A DNA stretch of 62,045 nucleotides from Halomonadaceae bacterium T82-2 (lineage in GTDB: Bacteria > Pseudomonadota > Gammaproteobacteria > Pseudomonadales > Halomonadaceae). The notes below the pieces were generated by a model, which was given only the letters and a program-made list of their open reading frames with translations, made no database searches and was not told where the DNA came from. Position numbers and translations under genes: made by a program. The stretch spans positions 1 to 62,045 of the forward strand of contig LSBP01000016.1 of assembly GCA_001577635.1 (NCBI GenBank). The letters are read 5' to 3'. Below are positions 44,465-55,081 of this stretch, piece after piece. Each line of letters opens with the position of its first letter. The stretch's first letter is position 1.

Positions 44465-45160
44465 ATGCTCTCGGCCGCCGAATGGCAGACCATCGCCATC
44501 AGCCTCAAGGTCGCCGGCACCGCCGTCGCCGGCATCCTGCCGCCCGGCGTGGCCGTGGCCTGGCTGATGGCCCGGCACGACTTCCGCGGCAAGGCCCTGC
44601 TCGACGGGGTGCTGCATCTGCCGCTGGTGCTGCCCCCCGTGGTGGTCGGCTACCTGCTGCTGCTGGCGCTGGGGCGCCAGGGCTGGCTGGGCCACTGGCT
44701 GGATCGCCTCTTCGGCATCACGCTGCCGTTCACCTGGCAGGGCGCGGCGGTCGCCGGCGGCGTCATGGCCTTTCCGCTGCTGGTGCGTGCCGTGCGCCTC
44801 TCGCTCGAGGCCGTGGACGTCAAGCTGGAGGCCGCCGCCAGCACCTTGGGCGCCGGCCGCTGGCGGGTCTTCTTCACCATCACCCTGCCGCTGGCCTTTC
44901 CGGGACTGGTGACCGGCAGCCTGCTGGCCTTCGCCCGGGCCCTCTCGGAATTCGGGGCCACCATCACCTTCGCCGCCAACATTCCCGGCCAGACGCGCAC
45001 CCTGCCGCTGGCGCTGTACACCCTGATCCAGACCCCCGGCCGGGAAGCCGCGGCCGCCCGGCTCTGCGCCCTGTCGATCGCCATCGCCATGCTGTCGCTG
45101 CTGGTCTCGGAGTGGCTGGCACGGCGGGCGCGACACCGGCTTCAGGAACGCGATGGCTGA
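44465..45160 (+). CDS. modB: Molybdate ABC transporter permease
   Basis: A 231-residue inner-membrane protein with five to six helices and the EAA loop EAAASTLGAGRWRVFFTITLPLAFPGL. ALSEFGATITFAANIPGQTRTLPLALY is diagnostic for ModB. It begins seven bases after modA and overlaps modC by eight bases. Confidence 0.95.
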   Translation: MLSAAEWQTIAISLKVAGTAVAGILPPGVAVAWLMARHDFRGKALLDGVLHLPLVLPPVVVGYLLLLALGRQGWLGHWLDRLFGITLPFTWQGAAVAGGVMAFPLLVRAVRLSLEAVDVKLEAAASTLGAGRWRVFFTITLPLAFPGLVTGSLLAFARALSEFGATITFAANIPGQTRTLPLALYTLIQTPGREAAAARLCALSIAIAMLSLLVSEWLARRARHRLQERDG

Positions 45161-46271
45161 CTCGGAGCCCCGAACGATGCCGAACGCCAACCATGACGGC
45201 CTGCACCTCGACATCCGCAAGCGCCAGGGCGCCTTCCTGACCGAGGCCGCCCTGTCCACGCCCGGGCGCGGCGTCACCGCCCTGTTCGGCCCCTCGGGCA
45301 GCGGCAAGACGACCCTGCTGCGCCTGATCGCCGGTCTCGATCGCCCGGACGCCGGGGTCGTCCGCCTGGGCGACGAGACCCTCAGCGACGCCCGAACCGG
45401 CCGCCACGTCCCGCCGCATCGGCGGCGTCTCGGCGTGGTCTTCCAGGAGGCGCGGCTGTTTCCGCACTACCGGGTCCGCGGCAACCTGACCTACGGCATG
45501 CCCGCCGGTGGCGCCGCGAACTTCGATGACCTGGTCGCGCTGCTGGGCATCGGCAAGCTGCTGGAGCGTTTCCCGGCCACCCTGTCCGGCGGCGAAGCCC
45601 GCCGCGTGGCCATCGGCCGGGCCCTGCTCAGTCAGCCGCGCCTGCTGCTGATGGACGAGCCGCTGACCGGGCTGGACGGGGCGCGCAAGCAGGAACTGCT
45701 GCACTACATCGCCCGCCTGACCCGCCGCATCGACATCCCGGTAATCTACGTGAGCCACGATCCCGAGGAGCTGGTCAGCATCGCCGATCGACTGGTGCTG
45801 CTCGACCAGGGCCGCGTACTGACCGCGGGCCCTCTCGACGAGGTGCTCACCCGCCTGGAGTTCAGCGACGCGCTCGGCGGCTTCGATGCCGTGTCGCTGC
45901 TCACCGCGCGTCTCGAGGCCCACGATACCGCCTATGGGCTGACCCGGCTGCGGCTCGCCGACGGTCAGCCGCTCGTCGTTCCCGCGATCGACCGACGCCC
46001 CGGCGACAGCGTGCGCCTGCGCGTGCCGGTGCGGGACATCACCCTGGCCCTGGGTACGCCGGCACCCACCAGCGACCTCAACCGGCTCGAGGTGGTCATC
46101 GAACGCATCGCCCGCTCGACGACCGACGCCGCCACGGTGGATGTCGGCCTGCGGCTCGGCGAGGCGCGCCTGCGGGCCCGGCTGACCCGCCATGCCTGCC
46201 ATGCCCTGGGGCTGCGGGAAGGCATGGCGGCGATCGCCGTGGTGCGCAATATCACGCCGGCCGCCGGCTAG
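45153..46271 (+). CDS. modC: Molybdate ABC transporter ATP-binding protein
   Basis: A 372-residue ABC ATPase with Walker A GPSGSGKTTLLRLIAGL, Q-loop VFQEARLFPHY, signature TLSGGEARRVAIGRAL (GGE in place of GGQ, normal for ModC) and Walker B LLLMDEPLTGLD. A C-terminal TOBE/Mop domain from about 290 holds the trans-inhibition site for molybdate. It could supply the molybdate sensing that the short regulator lacks. ATG 45153 has AGGAA upstream; ATG 45177 is an alternative. Confidence 0.95.
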   Translation: MADSEPRTMPNANHDGLHLDIRKRQGAFLTEAALSTPGRGVTALFGPSGSGKTTLLRLIAGLDRPDAGVVRLGDETLSDARTGRHVPPHRRRLGVVFQEARLFPHYRVRGNLTYGMPAGGAANFDDLVALLGIGKLLERFPATLSGGEARRVAIGRALLSQPRLLLMDEPLTGLDGARKQELLHYIARLTRRIDIPVIYVSHDPEELVSIADRLVLLDQGRVLTAGPLDEVLTRLEFSDALGGFDAVSLLTARLEAHDTAYGLTRLRLADGQPLVVPAIDRRPGDSVRLRVPVRDITLALGTPAPTSDLNRLEVVIERIARSTTDAATVDVGLRLGEARLRARLTRHACHALGLREGMAAIAVVRNITPAAG

Positions 46272-46302
46272 GAGCGCGGGAAGCGGCGGTCAGGAAGGCG
46301 CG

Positions 46303-47856
<1,554 letters not shown>

Positions 47857-47920
47857 GGACCCGGGAACCTCGAAAGACGGCGACGATGGGGAAATACGCG
47901 TCACGACGGCGTGACTCATG

Positions 47921-47938
47921 TGTAACGATAAACTGACA
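47921..47938. promoter_or_regulatory. Candidate TyrR/PhhR box 1
   Basis: TGTAACGATAAACTGACA resembles TGTAAA-N6-TTTACA (nine of twelve conserved positions). It lies near the phhR start codon in the phhR-phhA divergent region. Confidence 0.45.
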
Positions 47939-48004
47939 CCCGGCTCGCCGTCGATCGATGCAATCCGGGTTTTTACCGTCCGGCCGCCCCCCGCGGCCAT
48001 CCCT

Positions 48005-48022
48005 TGTCACACTTTCTTGACA
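48005..48022. promoter_or_regulatory. Candidate TyrR/PhhR box 2
   Basis: TGTCACACTTTCTTGACA has TGT and ACA ends 12 bases apart with a symmetric TGTCA/TTGACA pattern. It lies about 120 bases before phhA and 149 bases before phhR. Confidence 0.45.
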
Positions 48023-48139
48023 GAGAACCGGCGCGCCCTGCGTCGGCGCCGCGCATCGCCCCCTGCCGCCGCTCATCGGGGCCGCCTAAGCTAGGAGTCA
48101 TTCTCCCCGACAATGACAACCTGCAACCGGGAGCCCACG

Positions 48140-48937
48140 ATGGCAAAGCAGACAAAATATCAGGCCCATCATCCCGATACCGACGGCATCATCCACTACA
48201 GCGATACCGAGAACGCCACCTGGCAGACCCTGATGGAGCGTCAGATGGCGATCATCGAAGGACGCGTCTGTCAGGAATACCTGGACGGCCTGGAACGCCT
48301 GGCCCTGCCCATGGAGCGCATTCCGCAACTGGCCGACGTCGACCGGGTGCTGCAGGCGACGACCGGCTGGCGCACCGCACCGGTCCCGGCGCTGATCCCC
48401 TTCAACACCTTCTTCGAACTGCTCGCGAACCGGCGCTTCCCGGTGGCCACCTTCATTCGCACGCCCGAGGAGCTCGACTACCTCCAGGAACCGGACATCT
48501 TCCACGAGATCTTCGGCCACTGCCCGATGCTCACCAACCCGGCGTTTGCCGAGTTCACCGAGACCTACGGCAAGCTGGGGCTGGCCGCGAGCAAGGAGGA
48601 ACGCGTCTACCTGGCGCGCCTGTACTGGATGACCGTCGAGTTCGGCCTGGTCGACACGCCCCGGGGACGGCGCATCTACGGCGGGGGCATCATCTCCTCG
48701 CCCAGGGAGACCTTCCACGCGCTCTCCGACGTGCCGGCCCATCATCCCTTCGACCCGCTCGACGCCCTGCGCACCCCCTATCGGATCGACATCCTGCAGC
48801 CGCTCTACTACGTCATCGACGGCCTCGAGACCCTGCACGACCTGGCCGGCCGCGACATCATGGCGCTGGTCCGCGAGGCCATGACACTGGGGCTGTATGC
48901 GCCCACCTTCGAACCCAGGCAGGCCGCGGGCGCCTGA
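48140..48937 (+). CDS. phhA: Phenylalanine 4-monooxygenase
   Basis: A 265-residue monomeric aromatic amino-acid hydroxylase with iron ligands H122 and H127 (IFHEIFGHCP) and E167 (WMTVEFGLVD). It hydroxylates phenylalanine to tyrosine with tetrahydropterin and O2. GGGAG precedes the start. It is the first gene of phhABC and lies under PhhR control by position. Confidence 0.97.
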   Translation: MAKQTKYQAHHPDTDGIIHYSDTENATWQTLMERQMAIIEGRVCQEYLDGLERLALPMERIPQLADVDRVLQATTGWRTAPVPALIPFNTFFELLANRRFPVATFIRTPEELDYLQEPDIFHEIFGHCPMLTNPAFAEFTETYGKLGLAASKEERVYLARLYWMTVEFGLVDTPRGRRIYGGGIISSPRETFHALSDVPAHHPFDPLDALRTPYRIDILQPLYYVIDGLETLHDLAGRDIMALVREAMTLGLYAPTFEPRQAAGA

Positions 48938-48989
48938 CAGGCGCCACCTGCCATGACTACCCTGAAGACAACAAGCCACGGAGTTGAAG

Positions 48990-49346
48990 ATGAGCCAGCT
49001 TTCCGAACAAGCCTGTGAAGCCTGCAGCTGGGATGCCCCCCTGGTGACCGACAGCGAGATCGAGCAGCTCAAGCCGTCGCTCCCCGACTGGCAGATCCTC
49101 GAGCGCGATGGCATCATGCAACTGGAGCGCGTCTTCACGTTTCGCAACTTCAAGCAGGCCCTGGCGTTCACCAACCAGATCGGTGAACTGGCAGAACAGG
49201 CCGGTCATCATCCGGCGCTGCTGACCGAGTGGGGCAAGGTCACGGTGACCTGGTGGTCCCACGCGATCAAGGGTCTGCACAGGAACGACTTCATCCTAGC
49301 CGCCAGAACCGACGAGGTAGCAAAGTCCAATGTTCGAGCAGATTGA
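48990..49346 (+). CDS. phhB: Pterin-4-alpha-carbinolamine dehydratase
   Basis: A 118-residue PCD/DCoH protein with the active-site block [25 protein letters not shown]. It recycles the carbinolamine made by PhhA. ATG 48990 has GGAG upstream. Its last 17 bases overlap the next gene, an indication of translational coupling. Confidence 0.95.
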   Translation: MSQLSEQACEACSWDAPLVTDSEIEQLKPSLPDWQILERDGIMQLERVFTFRNFKQALAFTNQIGELAEQAGHHPALLTEWGKVTVTWWSHAIKGLHRNDFILAARTDEVAKSNVRAD

Positions 49347-50520
49347 GCGGGTCCCCGGGGATGCCATCCTCGGGCTGATCGATGCCTTCAAGAAGGACTC
49401 CAATCCGCAGAAGGTCGACCTGGGGGTCGGCGTGTATCGGGACGAGCAAGGCAACACCCCGATCCTGCGTTCCGTCAAGGAGGCCGAGGCGCGGCTGCTG
49501 AAGAACGAGACCACCAAGAGCTACATCGGCTCCCACGGCGACCCGCGCTACGGCAAGGCCATCCTGTCGCTGGTGCTGGGCGAGGACTCGCCGGTACTGG
49601 CCGCCAACCGGGCCAGCGCCACCCAGTCTCCCGGCGGAACCGGCGCGCTGCGCCTGGCGGCGGACTTCATCAAGACCCAGCTGCCCGGCAAGCGCATCTG
49701 GGTCTCCGACCCCACCTGGCCCAACCACTTGGGCATCTTCCATGCCGCCGACGTCGAGCTGCACAAGTATCCCTACGTCGATGCCGACAATCGCCTGGAT
49801 TTCGACGGCATGCTCGCCGCCCTCCAGGAGATCCCCGAGGGCGACGTGGTACTGCTGCACGCCTGCTGCCACAACCCGTCCGGCTTCGACCTGACCCAGG
49901 ATCAGTGGAAGCAGGTCCTCGAGGTGGTCAAGGCGCGCCGGCTGCTGCCGCTGATCGACTTCGCCTACCAGGGCTTCGGCGACGGCCTCGACGAGGATGC
50001 CTACGGCGTGCGCCTGTTCGCCGAGAACCTCGACGAGCTGCTGATCACCAGCTCCTGCTCGAAGAACTTCGGCATCTACCGCGAGCGCACCGGCTGCCTG
50101 ATCGCCATCGCCAGGGACAGCGAGCAGATGGAAAACGTCCGCTCGCAGTTCGCCATCGTCGCCCGCGAGAACTACTCCAATCCGCCCGCCCATGGTGGTT
50201 CGGTGGTGATCGAGATCCTCGAATCCGCCGAACTGGCCGCCCAGTGGCGCGAGGAAGTCGCCGAGATGCGCAACCGCATCAACGGCCTGCGCCGCGACTT
50301 CGTCGAGGCCCTCAAGCCTCACGGCCTGGACGAGCGCTTCGCCTTCATCGCCGAGCAGCGCGGCATGTTCTCCTACACCGGCCTGTCCGGCGAGCAGGTG
50401 GATCGCCTGCGCGACGAGTACAGCATCTACATGGTGCGTTCCGGTCGCGCCAACGTCGCCGGCCTGGTCAACGACAACCTGCCCTACGTCGCCAAGGCCA
50501 TCGCCGACGTCGTGAAGTGA
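49330..50520 (+). CDS. phhC: Aromatic amino-acid aminotransferase (AspC/TyrB family)
   Basis: A 396-residue class I aminotransferase with PLP Lys in [15 protein letters not shown], Asp in [13 protein letters not shown] and substrate Arg in [11 protein letters not shown]. In this operon it would transaminate tyrosine to 4-hydroxyphenylpyruvate. Aspartate activity is possible. It starts inside phhB and is followed by a terminator at 50557. Confidence 0.92.
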   Translation: MFEQIERVPGDAILGLIDAFKKDSNPQKVDLGVGVYRDEQGNTPILRSVKEAEARLLKNETTKSYIGSHGDPRYGKAILSLVLGEDSPVLAANRASATQSPGGTGALRLAADFIKTQLPGKRIWVSDPTWPNHLGIFHAADVELHKYPYVDADNRLDFDGMLAALQEIPEGDVVLLHACCHNPSGFDLTQDQWKQVLEVVKARRLLPLIDFAYQGFGDGLDEDAYGVRLFAENLDELLITSSCSKNFGIYRERTGCLIAIARDSEQMENVRSQFAIVARENYSNPPAHGGSVVIEILESAELAAQWREEVAEMRNRINGLRRDFVEALKPHGLDERFAFIAEQRGMFSYTGLSGEQVDRLRDEYSIYMVRSGRANVAGLVNDNLPYVAKAIADVVK

Positions 50521-50556
50521 CAGTCGTGACGTGAAGCAGGCACCGCCTGAAGTCCT

Positions 50557-50583
50557 CGAACGCCCGGCCCCACCGGGCGTTCG
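50557..50583 (+). terminator. Terminator after phhABC
   Basis: CGAACGCCCGG pairs with CCGGGCGTTCG over a five-base loop, followed by TCGTTGG. Confidence 0.75.
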
Positions 50584-50602
50584 TCGTTGGAGTCCGTGAG
50601 CA

Positions 50603-50867
50603 TGGCGTCATCGCGCATCAGCGTCGTCGGTGCCGGTGTCACCGGTCTGAGCACCGCCCTGGCCCTGCACGAGGACGGCCACGACGTGCGCGTGGTCGAT
50701 CCCGCCCGCGGCTGGGGCCGACCGAGGTCGACGGGCTGTGGGTGAACGCCGGGCAAGGGGCGCTGGGCTGGACCCTGGCGCCGGGCTCGGCCTGGGCCCT
50801 GAGCCGGGCCCTGGCGGGGGACGAGACGGCACTGGCGGCGTTTCGCGCCAGCGCCCCGTCGCGCTGA
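50603..50867 (+). pseudogene. Internally deleted D-amino-acid dehydrogenase (DadA-like) remnant
   Basis: The first 36 or so codons give an intact FAD-binding start (SSRISVVGAGVTGLSTALAL, HEDGHDVRVVDPARGWG). The sequence then jumps frame into a typical DadA C-terminus (LGPTEVDGLWVNAGQGALGW, TLAPGSAWALSRALAG) and ends at TGA 50865. A full DadA is about 415 residues, so around 330 codons are missing and the two halves are out of frame. It lies directly downstream of phhC. Confidence 0.85.
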
Positions 50868-50876
50868 GGGGCGGCG

Positions 50877-51464
50877 TCAGGGCGTGTCGCCGCTGCCGTC
50901 CTTCGTGGCGCCACCGTCCGTGCCCGTATCGGGCACGTCGAGCGCCTGCTGAGACTTGACGTCCTGGTGCTGGGCCTGCTCGAACTGCTGGTTGATCTCG
51001 CGCTCGGCTTCCTTGAAGCGCCGTTCGGTTTCCTTGAGCGCCTGATCGACCTCGTTCTGGGTGTTGTCCCAGCCACTGGTCGCCGTGACTTGATCCGTCC
51101 CGGTAGCGGCCGGGGTATCGACGGCGGCCGCGCTGCCATCGCCCGCGGCGGGAGTCGCCGTTTCCCCTGCGCCGCCGGACTGCTTGGCCGATGGCTCGGC
51201 GTTGCTGCCGGTCGACGGCGTCTTGCCGTCCCGGGCGTCCCGGGTCGTCGTTGCCGAGGCCGCGGCCGTATCGTCACGCGCCGTGCGTGATACGCCGTCG
51301 CTCGTGGCACTGTCGCCACCCGACTGCATGGACGACGACTGTGTGGTGGACGTGGCGTCGCCCTGCTGCCCCGACGCTTGCGAGGCGTCGTCGTCACCGT
51401 TACAGGCCACCAGGCCCAGCGCCAGTACCGTGACGGCCAGGGTCCTCCAGGGCGTCTTGGGCAT
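50877..51464 (-). CDS. Low-complexity lipoprotein with C-terminal coiled coil
   Basis: A 195-residue protein with a lipoprotein signal (VTVLALGLVAC, lipid-modified Cys21) followed by an extended Ser/Thr/Ala/Gly/Asp-rich stretch to about 130. A charged helix (EVDQALKETERRFKEAEREI) with heptad-like pattern follows, then a Gly/Asp tail. No family recognised. The form suggests an outer-membrane tether or periplasmic spacer. AAGGAG precedes the ATG. Confidence 0.8.
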   Translation of the reverse strand: MPKTPWRTLAVTVLALGLVACNGDDDASQASGQQGDATSTTQSSSMQSGGDSATSDGVSRTARDDTAAASATTTRDARDGKTPSTGSNAEPSAKQSGGAGETATPAAGDGSAAAVDTPAATGTDQVTATSGWDNTQNEVDQALKETERRFKEAEREINQQFEQAQHQDVKSQQALDVPDTGTDGGATKDGSGDTP

Positions 51465-51536
51465 TCCGATCTCCTTGCATTGACGGGATTCAGGTTCGCG
51501 CTATTGCAGCAAACACCCCCTGACGGCGCAAGGCGT

Positions 51537-51974
51537 TCATCGCCCCACGTCCTCGTTCCAGACTTCCGGATGACGGGCGATGAAAGTCGCCATCAGTTCC
51601 CGGCAGGTCGGATCGTCGAGCACCTCGAGCGTGACGCCACACTCCCGCAGATGCGTCTCGTCGCCGAGGAAGGTGCGGTTCTCGCCGATCACCACCCGCG
51701 GGATACCGTAGAGCAGGATGGCCCCACTGCACATCGGGCACGGCGACAGCGTGGTGTAGAGCACCGACCGGCGATAGACGGCGCCGGGTAGACGACCGGC
51801 ATTTTCCAGTGCATCCATCTCGCCGTGCAGGACCACGCTGCCCCGCTGCTGGCGGCGATTGTGGCCGCGGCCGATGATGCGGTCGTCGTGCACCAGCACC
51901 GAGCCGATGGGGACGCCCCCTTCCGCGAGTCCCTGGCGAGCCTCGTCGATCGCCGCCTGCATGAAGCTGTCCAT
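51537..51974 (-). CDS. Nucleoside/cytosine deaminase-like zinc protein
   Basis: A 145-residue CDA-superfamily protein with zinc ligand His and catalytic Glu in LHGEMDALENAG and the Cys pair in LSPCPMCSGAILLYGIPRV. It resembles yeast-type cytosine deaminases and guanine/tRNA adenosine deaminase relatives. The substrate cannot be set by sequence; free cytosine or a nucleoside is likely. The start at 51974 has GGAGAG upstream. Confidence 0.85.
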   Translation of the reverse strand: MDSFMQAAIDEARQGLAEGGVPIGSVLVHDDRIIGRGHNRRQQRGSVVLHGEMDALENAGRLPGAVYRRSVLYTTLSPCPMCSGAILLYGIPRVVIGENRTFLGDETHLRECGVTLEVLDDPTCRELMATFIARHPEVWNEDVGR

Positions 51975-52008
51975 GATTCTCTCCGTTGCGGGAATGCCTG
52001 TCGCGACG

Positions 52009-52932
52009 TCAGCCGGCCCCGGCGAGCAGATCGCTGCCGTCGGGCATCGCCAGCTTCACCGCCCGGGATTCGAGCGTCACCTCGAAGCGGCGCAGATGGC
52101 GCGGCTCGCCATCCAGGTTGAGCGGGAAGGCGTCGCGGCTGGTGAAGGTCAGGTCGGGCGTGCGGATCGTGCGCACGAACTCGCCGTCGCGAGGCAGCTG
52201 CTCGATTTCATGCAGCAGCTGACGCATCTCGCTCAGCGAGGCGAAATGCCGAACCACCAGCACGTCCAGCAGCCCGTCGTCGAGCTTGGCGCCGGGGGCC
52301 AGGCACTGGCCGCCCCCGGCCTGCCGACCATTGCCGATCGCCAGCAGGAACAGTGGCGTCTCCAGGGACTCGCCCGCCCACTCGAGACGCCCCTGATAAG
52401 GCTGATAGTGCCAGGCCTTGAGCATGCCCATCAGCGAATAGGCGCCACCGCCGAGCAGGCGCTTGAGCGCCACCGGGGTCGACGTGGTGATCTCCGCCCC
52501 GAAGCCGCCGGTGGCCATGTTGATGAAACAGTCCTCGCCCAGGCGGGCCACATCGACTCCATGGCCATTCGCGGTCAGGGCGAGCGACAGCGCCGGCTCC
52601 GCATCAAGAGGCAGGCCGAGGCCATTGGCGAAATCATTGGCACTGCCCAGCGGCAGGATCCCCAGCGTCGGGCGCCGTGGCACATCCAATGCCATCAGCC
52701 CTGCGACCACCTCGTTGACGGTACCGTCACCGCCGCCGGCGATGAGCCTCGACACGCCGGTCTCGGCCGCCTCGCGGACCAGGCGAATCGCATCGCCGGC
52801 CTCCCAGGTCACACGCACGTCCAGGGAGTGACCCTGATCGCGCATGGCCTGAACGGCGTCGCGGACATCGGGAAGCTGCGCCGCCTTGCCGTTGAGGATC
52901 AAGCGGGCCTGCGGCGCCTCGGGCTGAACCAT
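52009..52932 (-). CDS. Lipid kinase, YegS/DAGK family
   Basis: A 307-residue protein with the diacylglycerol-kinase catalytic fold: LILNGKAAQ at the N-terminus, IAGGGDGTVNEVVAGL (nucleotide loop), LPLGSANDFANGLGLP and the C-terminal lobe LNLDGEPRH. YegS-type enzymes phosphorylate phosphatidylglycerol or diacylglycerol. Start ATG 52932 follows AAGGAAG. Confidence 0.92.
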   Translation of the reverse strand: MVQPEAPQARLILNGKAAQLPDVRDAVQAMRDQGHSLDVRVTWEAGDAIRLVREAAETGVSRLIAGGGDGTVNEVVAGLMALDVPRRPTLGILPLGSANDFANGLGLPLDAEPALSLALTANGHGVDVARLGEDCFINMATGGFGAEITTSTPVALKRLLGGGAYSLMGMLKAWHYQPYQGRLEWAGESLETPLFLLAIGNGRQAGGGQCLAPGAKLDDGLLDVLVVRHFASLSEMRQLLHEIEQLPRDGEFVRTIRTPDLTFTSRDAFPLNLDGEPRHLRRFEVTLESRAVKLAMPDGSDLLAGAG

Positions 52933-53008
52933 GCTTGGTCTTCCTTGTGCATTCCATTGACCGCTATACCATCGCCCCTCCACGCGCCCCTCGCAAGTCT
53001 CGAGCCAC

Positions 53009-54196
53009 TCACGTCGGGCGGGAGCCCCTGTCGGTCACCAGCAACAGGGCTACCGGCAGGCTCGCCATGAAGGCCAGCGCCACCTGAAGGGGCAGTGATG
53101 TGGCCAGCACCAGGCTGGCCAGCACCGCGCCGCCGCCCAGCTGCAGCGCCCCCAGCAGCGCCGCCGCCGTGCCGGCCAGGTCACGAAACGCTTCCAGCGC
53201 CAGGCTGGAGGCCGCCCCGAGGGTCAGCGAAAAGCCCACCGACAGAATGGCCACCGGCCCCATGAACGCCACCACCGACAACGGCAGAGCCCATGCGGCC
53301 AGCCCCTGCAACCCGCCGGCCAGCAGCACCACCCTCAAACCGAGCCGCACGGTGTGCCGCCGCCCCAGGCAATGAATGACCCGCGGGGCCAGGAAAAAGG
53401 TCGCGATATTGACCAGCGCATTGCCACCGAAGCAGGCAGCGAAGGCCAGCTCGCTCAGCCCCAGGCGCTCGACCAGCAGCACCGGGGCCGCCGAGACATA
53501 GATCAGGATCGCCGCCATGCACACCCCGGCCGTACCGGCGTAGCGCAGGAAGCGCCGCTCGCCGAGCACGCGACGATAGCGCGCGAGCCGGTACAGGGGG
53601 CGCGGAACCTCGGCATCTCGCGGGCGGGTTTCCCCGAATGTCGCGAACGCCGTCACCAGCAGCAGCAGCGCGAACAGGGCCATGAAGGCAAAGTTGCTGC
53701 GCCAGCCGAGCTGCACGGCCAGTACGCCACCGACCACCGGCGCCAGCGCCGGAATCAGGCACAACGAACCGTTCAGATAGCTGTAGAGCCGGGCACCTTC
53801 GGCGGGCGTGTACAGGTCGCGCACCGCGGCAAAGGCCACCGTGGTGGCAGCGCAGGCTCCCAGCCCCTGCAGCACTCGCGAGACGTACAACGGCGCCAGT
53901 GAGGTCGCGCTCATGGCCAGCAGCGCGCCCAGGCCATAGAGCAGCGCGCCCAGCAGCAGCGCGGGTCGGCGGCCGAAGCGGTCGGTCAGGGGGCCGACCA
54001 GAACCTGCCCGAGGCCCACGCTGAACAACAGCAGCGTGATGGTGATCTGCAGCGCCGAGGATGGCTGCCCCAGATCACGGGCCATGACCGGCAGCGAGGG
54101 CAGGTAGATGTCGATTGCCAGCGGGGTCAGCATGACGGCGGCGACCAGCAGCGCCAGCCGTACGGTGGAGGTCGGAACGGGGACGTCTCGGGACAT
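53009..54196 (-). CDS. Bcr/CflA-family multidrug efflux MFS transporter
   Basis: A 395-residue, 12-helix protein with the family N-terminus (TPLAIDIYLPSLPVMARDL), MFS motif A (GPLTDRFGRRPALL) and RVLQGLGACAATTVAFAAVRDL. It exports drugs such as chloramphenicol, bicyclomycin or cysteine. ATG 54196 has TGGAG upstream; the 21-residue longer reading is unlikely. Confidence 0.92.
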   Translation of the reverse strand: MSRDVPVPTSTVRLALLVAAVMLTPLAIDIYLPSLPVMARDLGQPSSALQITITLLLFSVGLGQVLVGPLTDRFGRRPALLLGALLYGLGALLAMSATSLAPLYVSRVLQGLGACAATTVAFAAVRDLYTPAEGARLYSYLNGSLCLIPALAPVVGGVLAVQLGWRSNFAFMALFALLLLVTAFATFGETRPRDAEVPRPLYRLARYRRVLGERRFLRYAGTAGVCMAAILIYVSAAPVLLVERLGLSELAFAACFGGNALVNIATFFLAPRVIHCLGRRHTVRLGLRVVLLAGGLQGLAAWALPLSVVAFMGPVAILSVGFSLTLGAASSLALEAFRDLAGTAAALLGALQLGGGAVLASLVLATSLPLQVALAFMASLPVALLLVTDRGSRPT

Positions 54197-54255
54197 GCAG
54201 GCTCCAGGTGTCGGCAGGCGCCTACTGTAACGTTCGTCCCGGCCGGCGCAAGGAC

Positions 54256-54954
54256 TCACTGCCCGGCGGGCGACAGCTGGAATTCGAGCACCTTCTCCTC
54301 GGAATGACGCAGATGGGCCGCCAGACGCTCGAGATTGCGCTTGTCGTGGGTCTGCAACACCATGTGGTAGTGAAACAGCGTACCGTGTTCACTCAGTCGG
54401 TAGCTCATGGTCTGGATCGTGCAGTCGAAGTCGCCGATCTGGCGACGAATCGTCGCCTCGTCGGGCACGTGGCTGATCGGATAGCTCTGGACATGGTCGG
54501 CGTAGTACTCGGCCGGCAGATGCTGCTCGACCCAGCGGAACAGTGACAGGGTCAGCAACGTGCCCACCGTGACCAGCACCGCCGGCATCATGAAGCCCAC
54601 TCCGAACAGGATGCCCAGCGCCGAGGTCATCCAGATCGAGGCTGCCGTGGTCAGACCGTGAACATTGAGCCCCTCCTTGAAGATCACCCCCGCGCCGAGA
54701 AAGCCGATCCCGGTCATGATGCCCTGGGCCATACGGGTCGGGTCCGTCCGAACGGTGTCTTCAGGAAGACTGGCATCCAGCCACTGCCACTGGTGGGTGG
54801 TCACCAGCATCAGCAATGCCGAGGCCACGCAGACCAGGGCATGCGTGCGAAAGCCCGCCGGACGGCCGTGAAAGCTGCGCTCCAGCCCGATCAGGCTGCC
54901 GGCCAGCCAGGCCGAGCCCAGATTGACGAGAATGACCAGCACACCGTCCTGCAT
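54256..54954 (-). CDS. MgtC/SapB family protein
   Basis: A 232-residue membrane protein with four to five helices, the conserved GSLIGLERSFHGRPAGFRTHALV and MTGIGFLGAGVIFKEGLNVHGLTTAASIW. A soluble C-terminal ACT-like domain follows. MgtC modulates Mg homeostasis and F-ATPase in pathogens; here it is a general stress membrane protein. AAGGAGG precedes ATG 54954. It diverges from the FNT gene. Confidence 0.9.
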   Translation of the reverse strand: MQDGVLVILVNLGSAWLAGSLIGLERSFHGRPAGFRTHALVCVASALLMLVTTHQWQWLDASLPEDTVRTDPTRMAQGIMTGIGFLGAGVIFKEGLNVHGLTTAASIWMTSALGILFGVGFMMPAVLVTVGTLLTLSLFRWVEQHLPAEYYADHVQSYPISHVPDEATIRRQIGDFDCTIQTMSYRLSEHGTLFHYHMVLQTHDKRNLERLAAHLRHSEEKVLEFQLSPAGQ

Positions 54955-55081
54955 CGTCGCCTCCTTCTTCTGCCTGCCATTGTTTTCAAGAATAGCTGAA
55001 ATGCCCGACCCGCCGGCTTGCAGCCGGCCGGACAATCGCCCAGAGTCAGGACGTTACGCTCATCGCGACAAGGAGGCTCGC

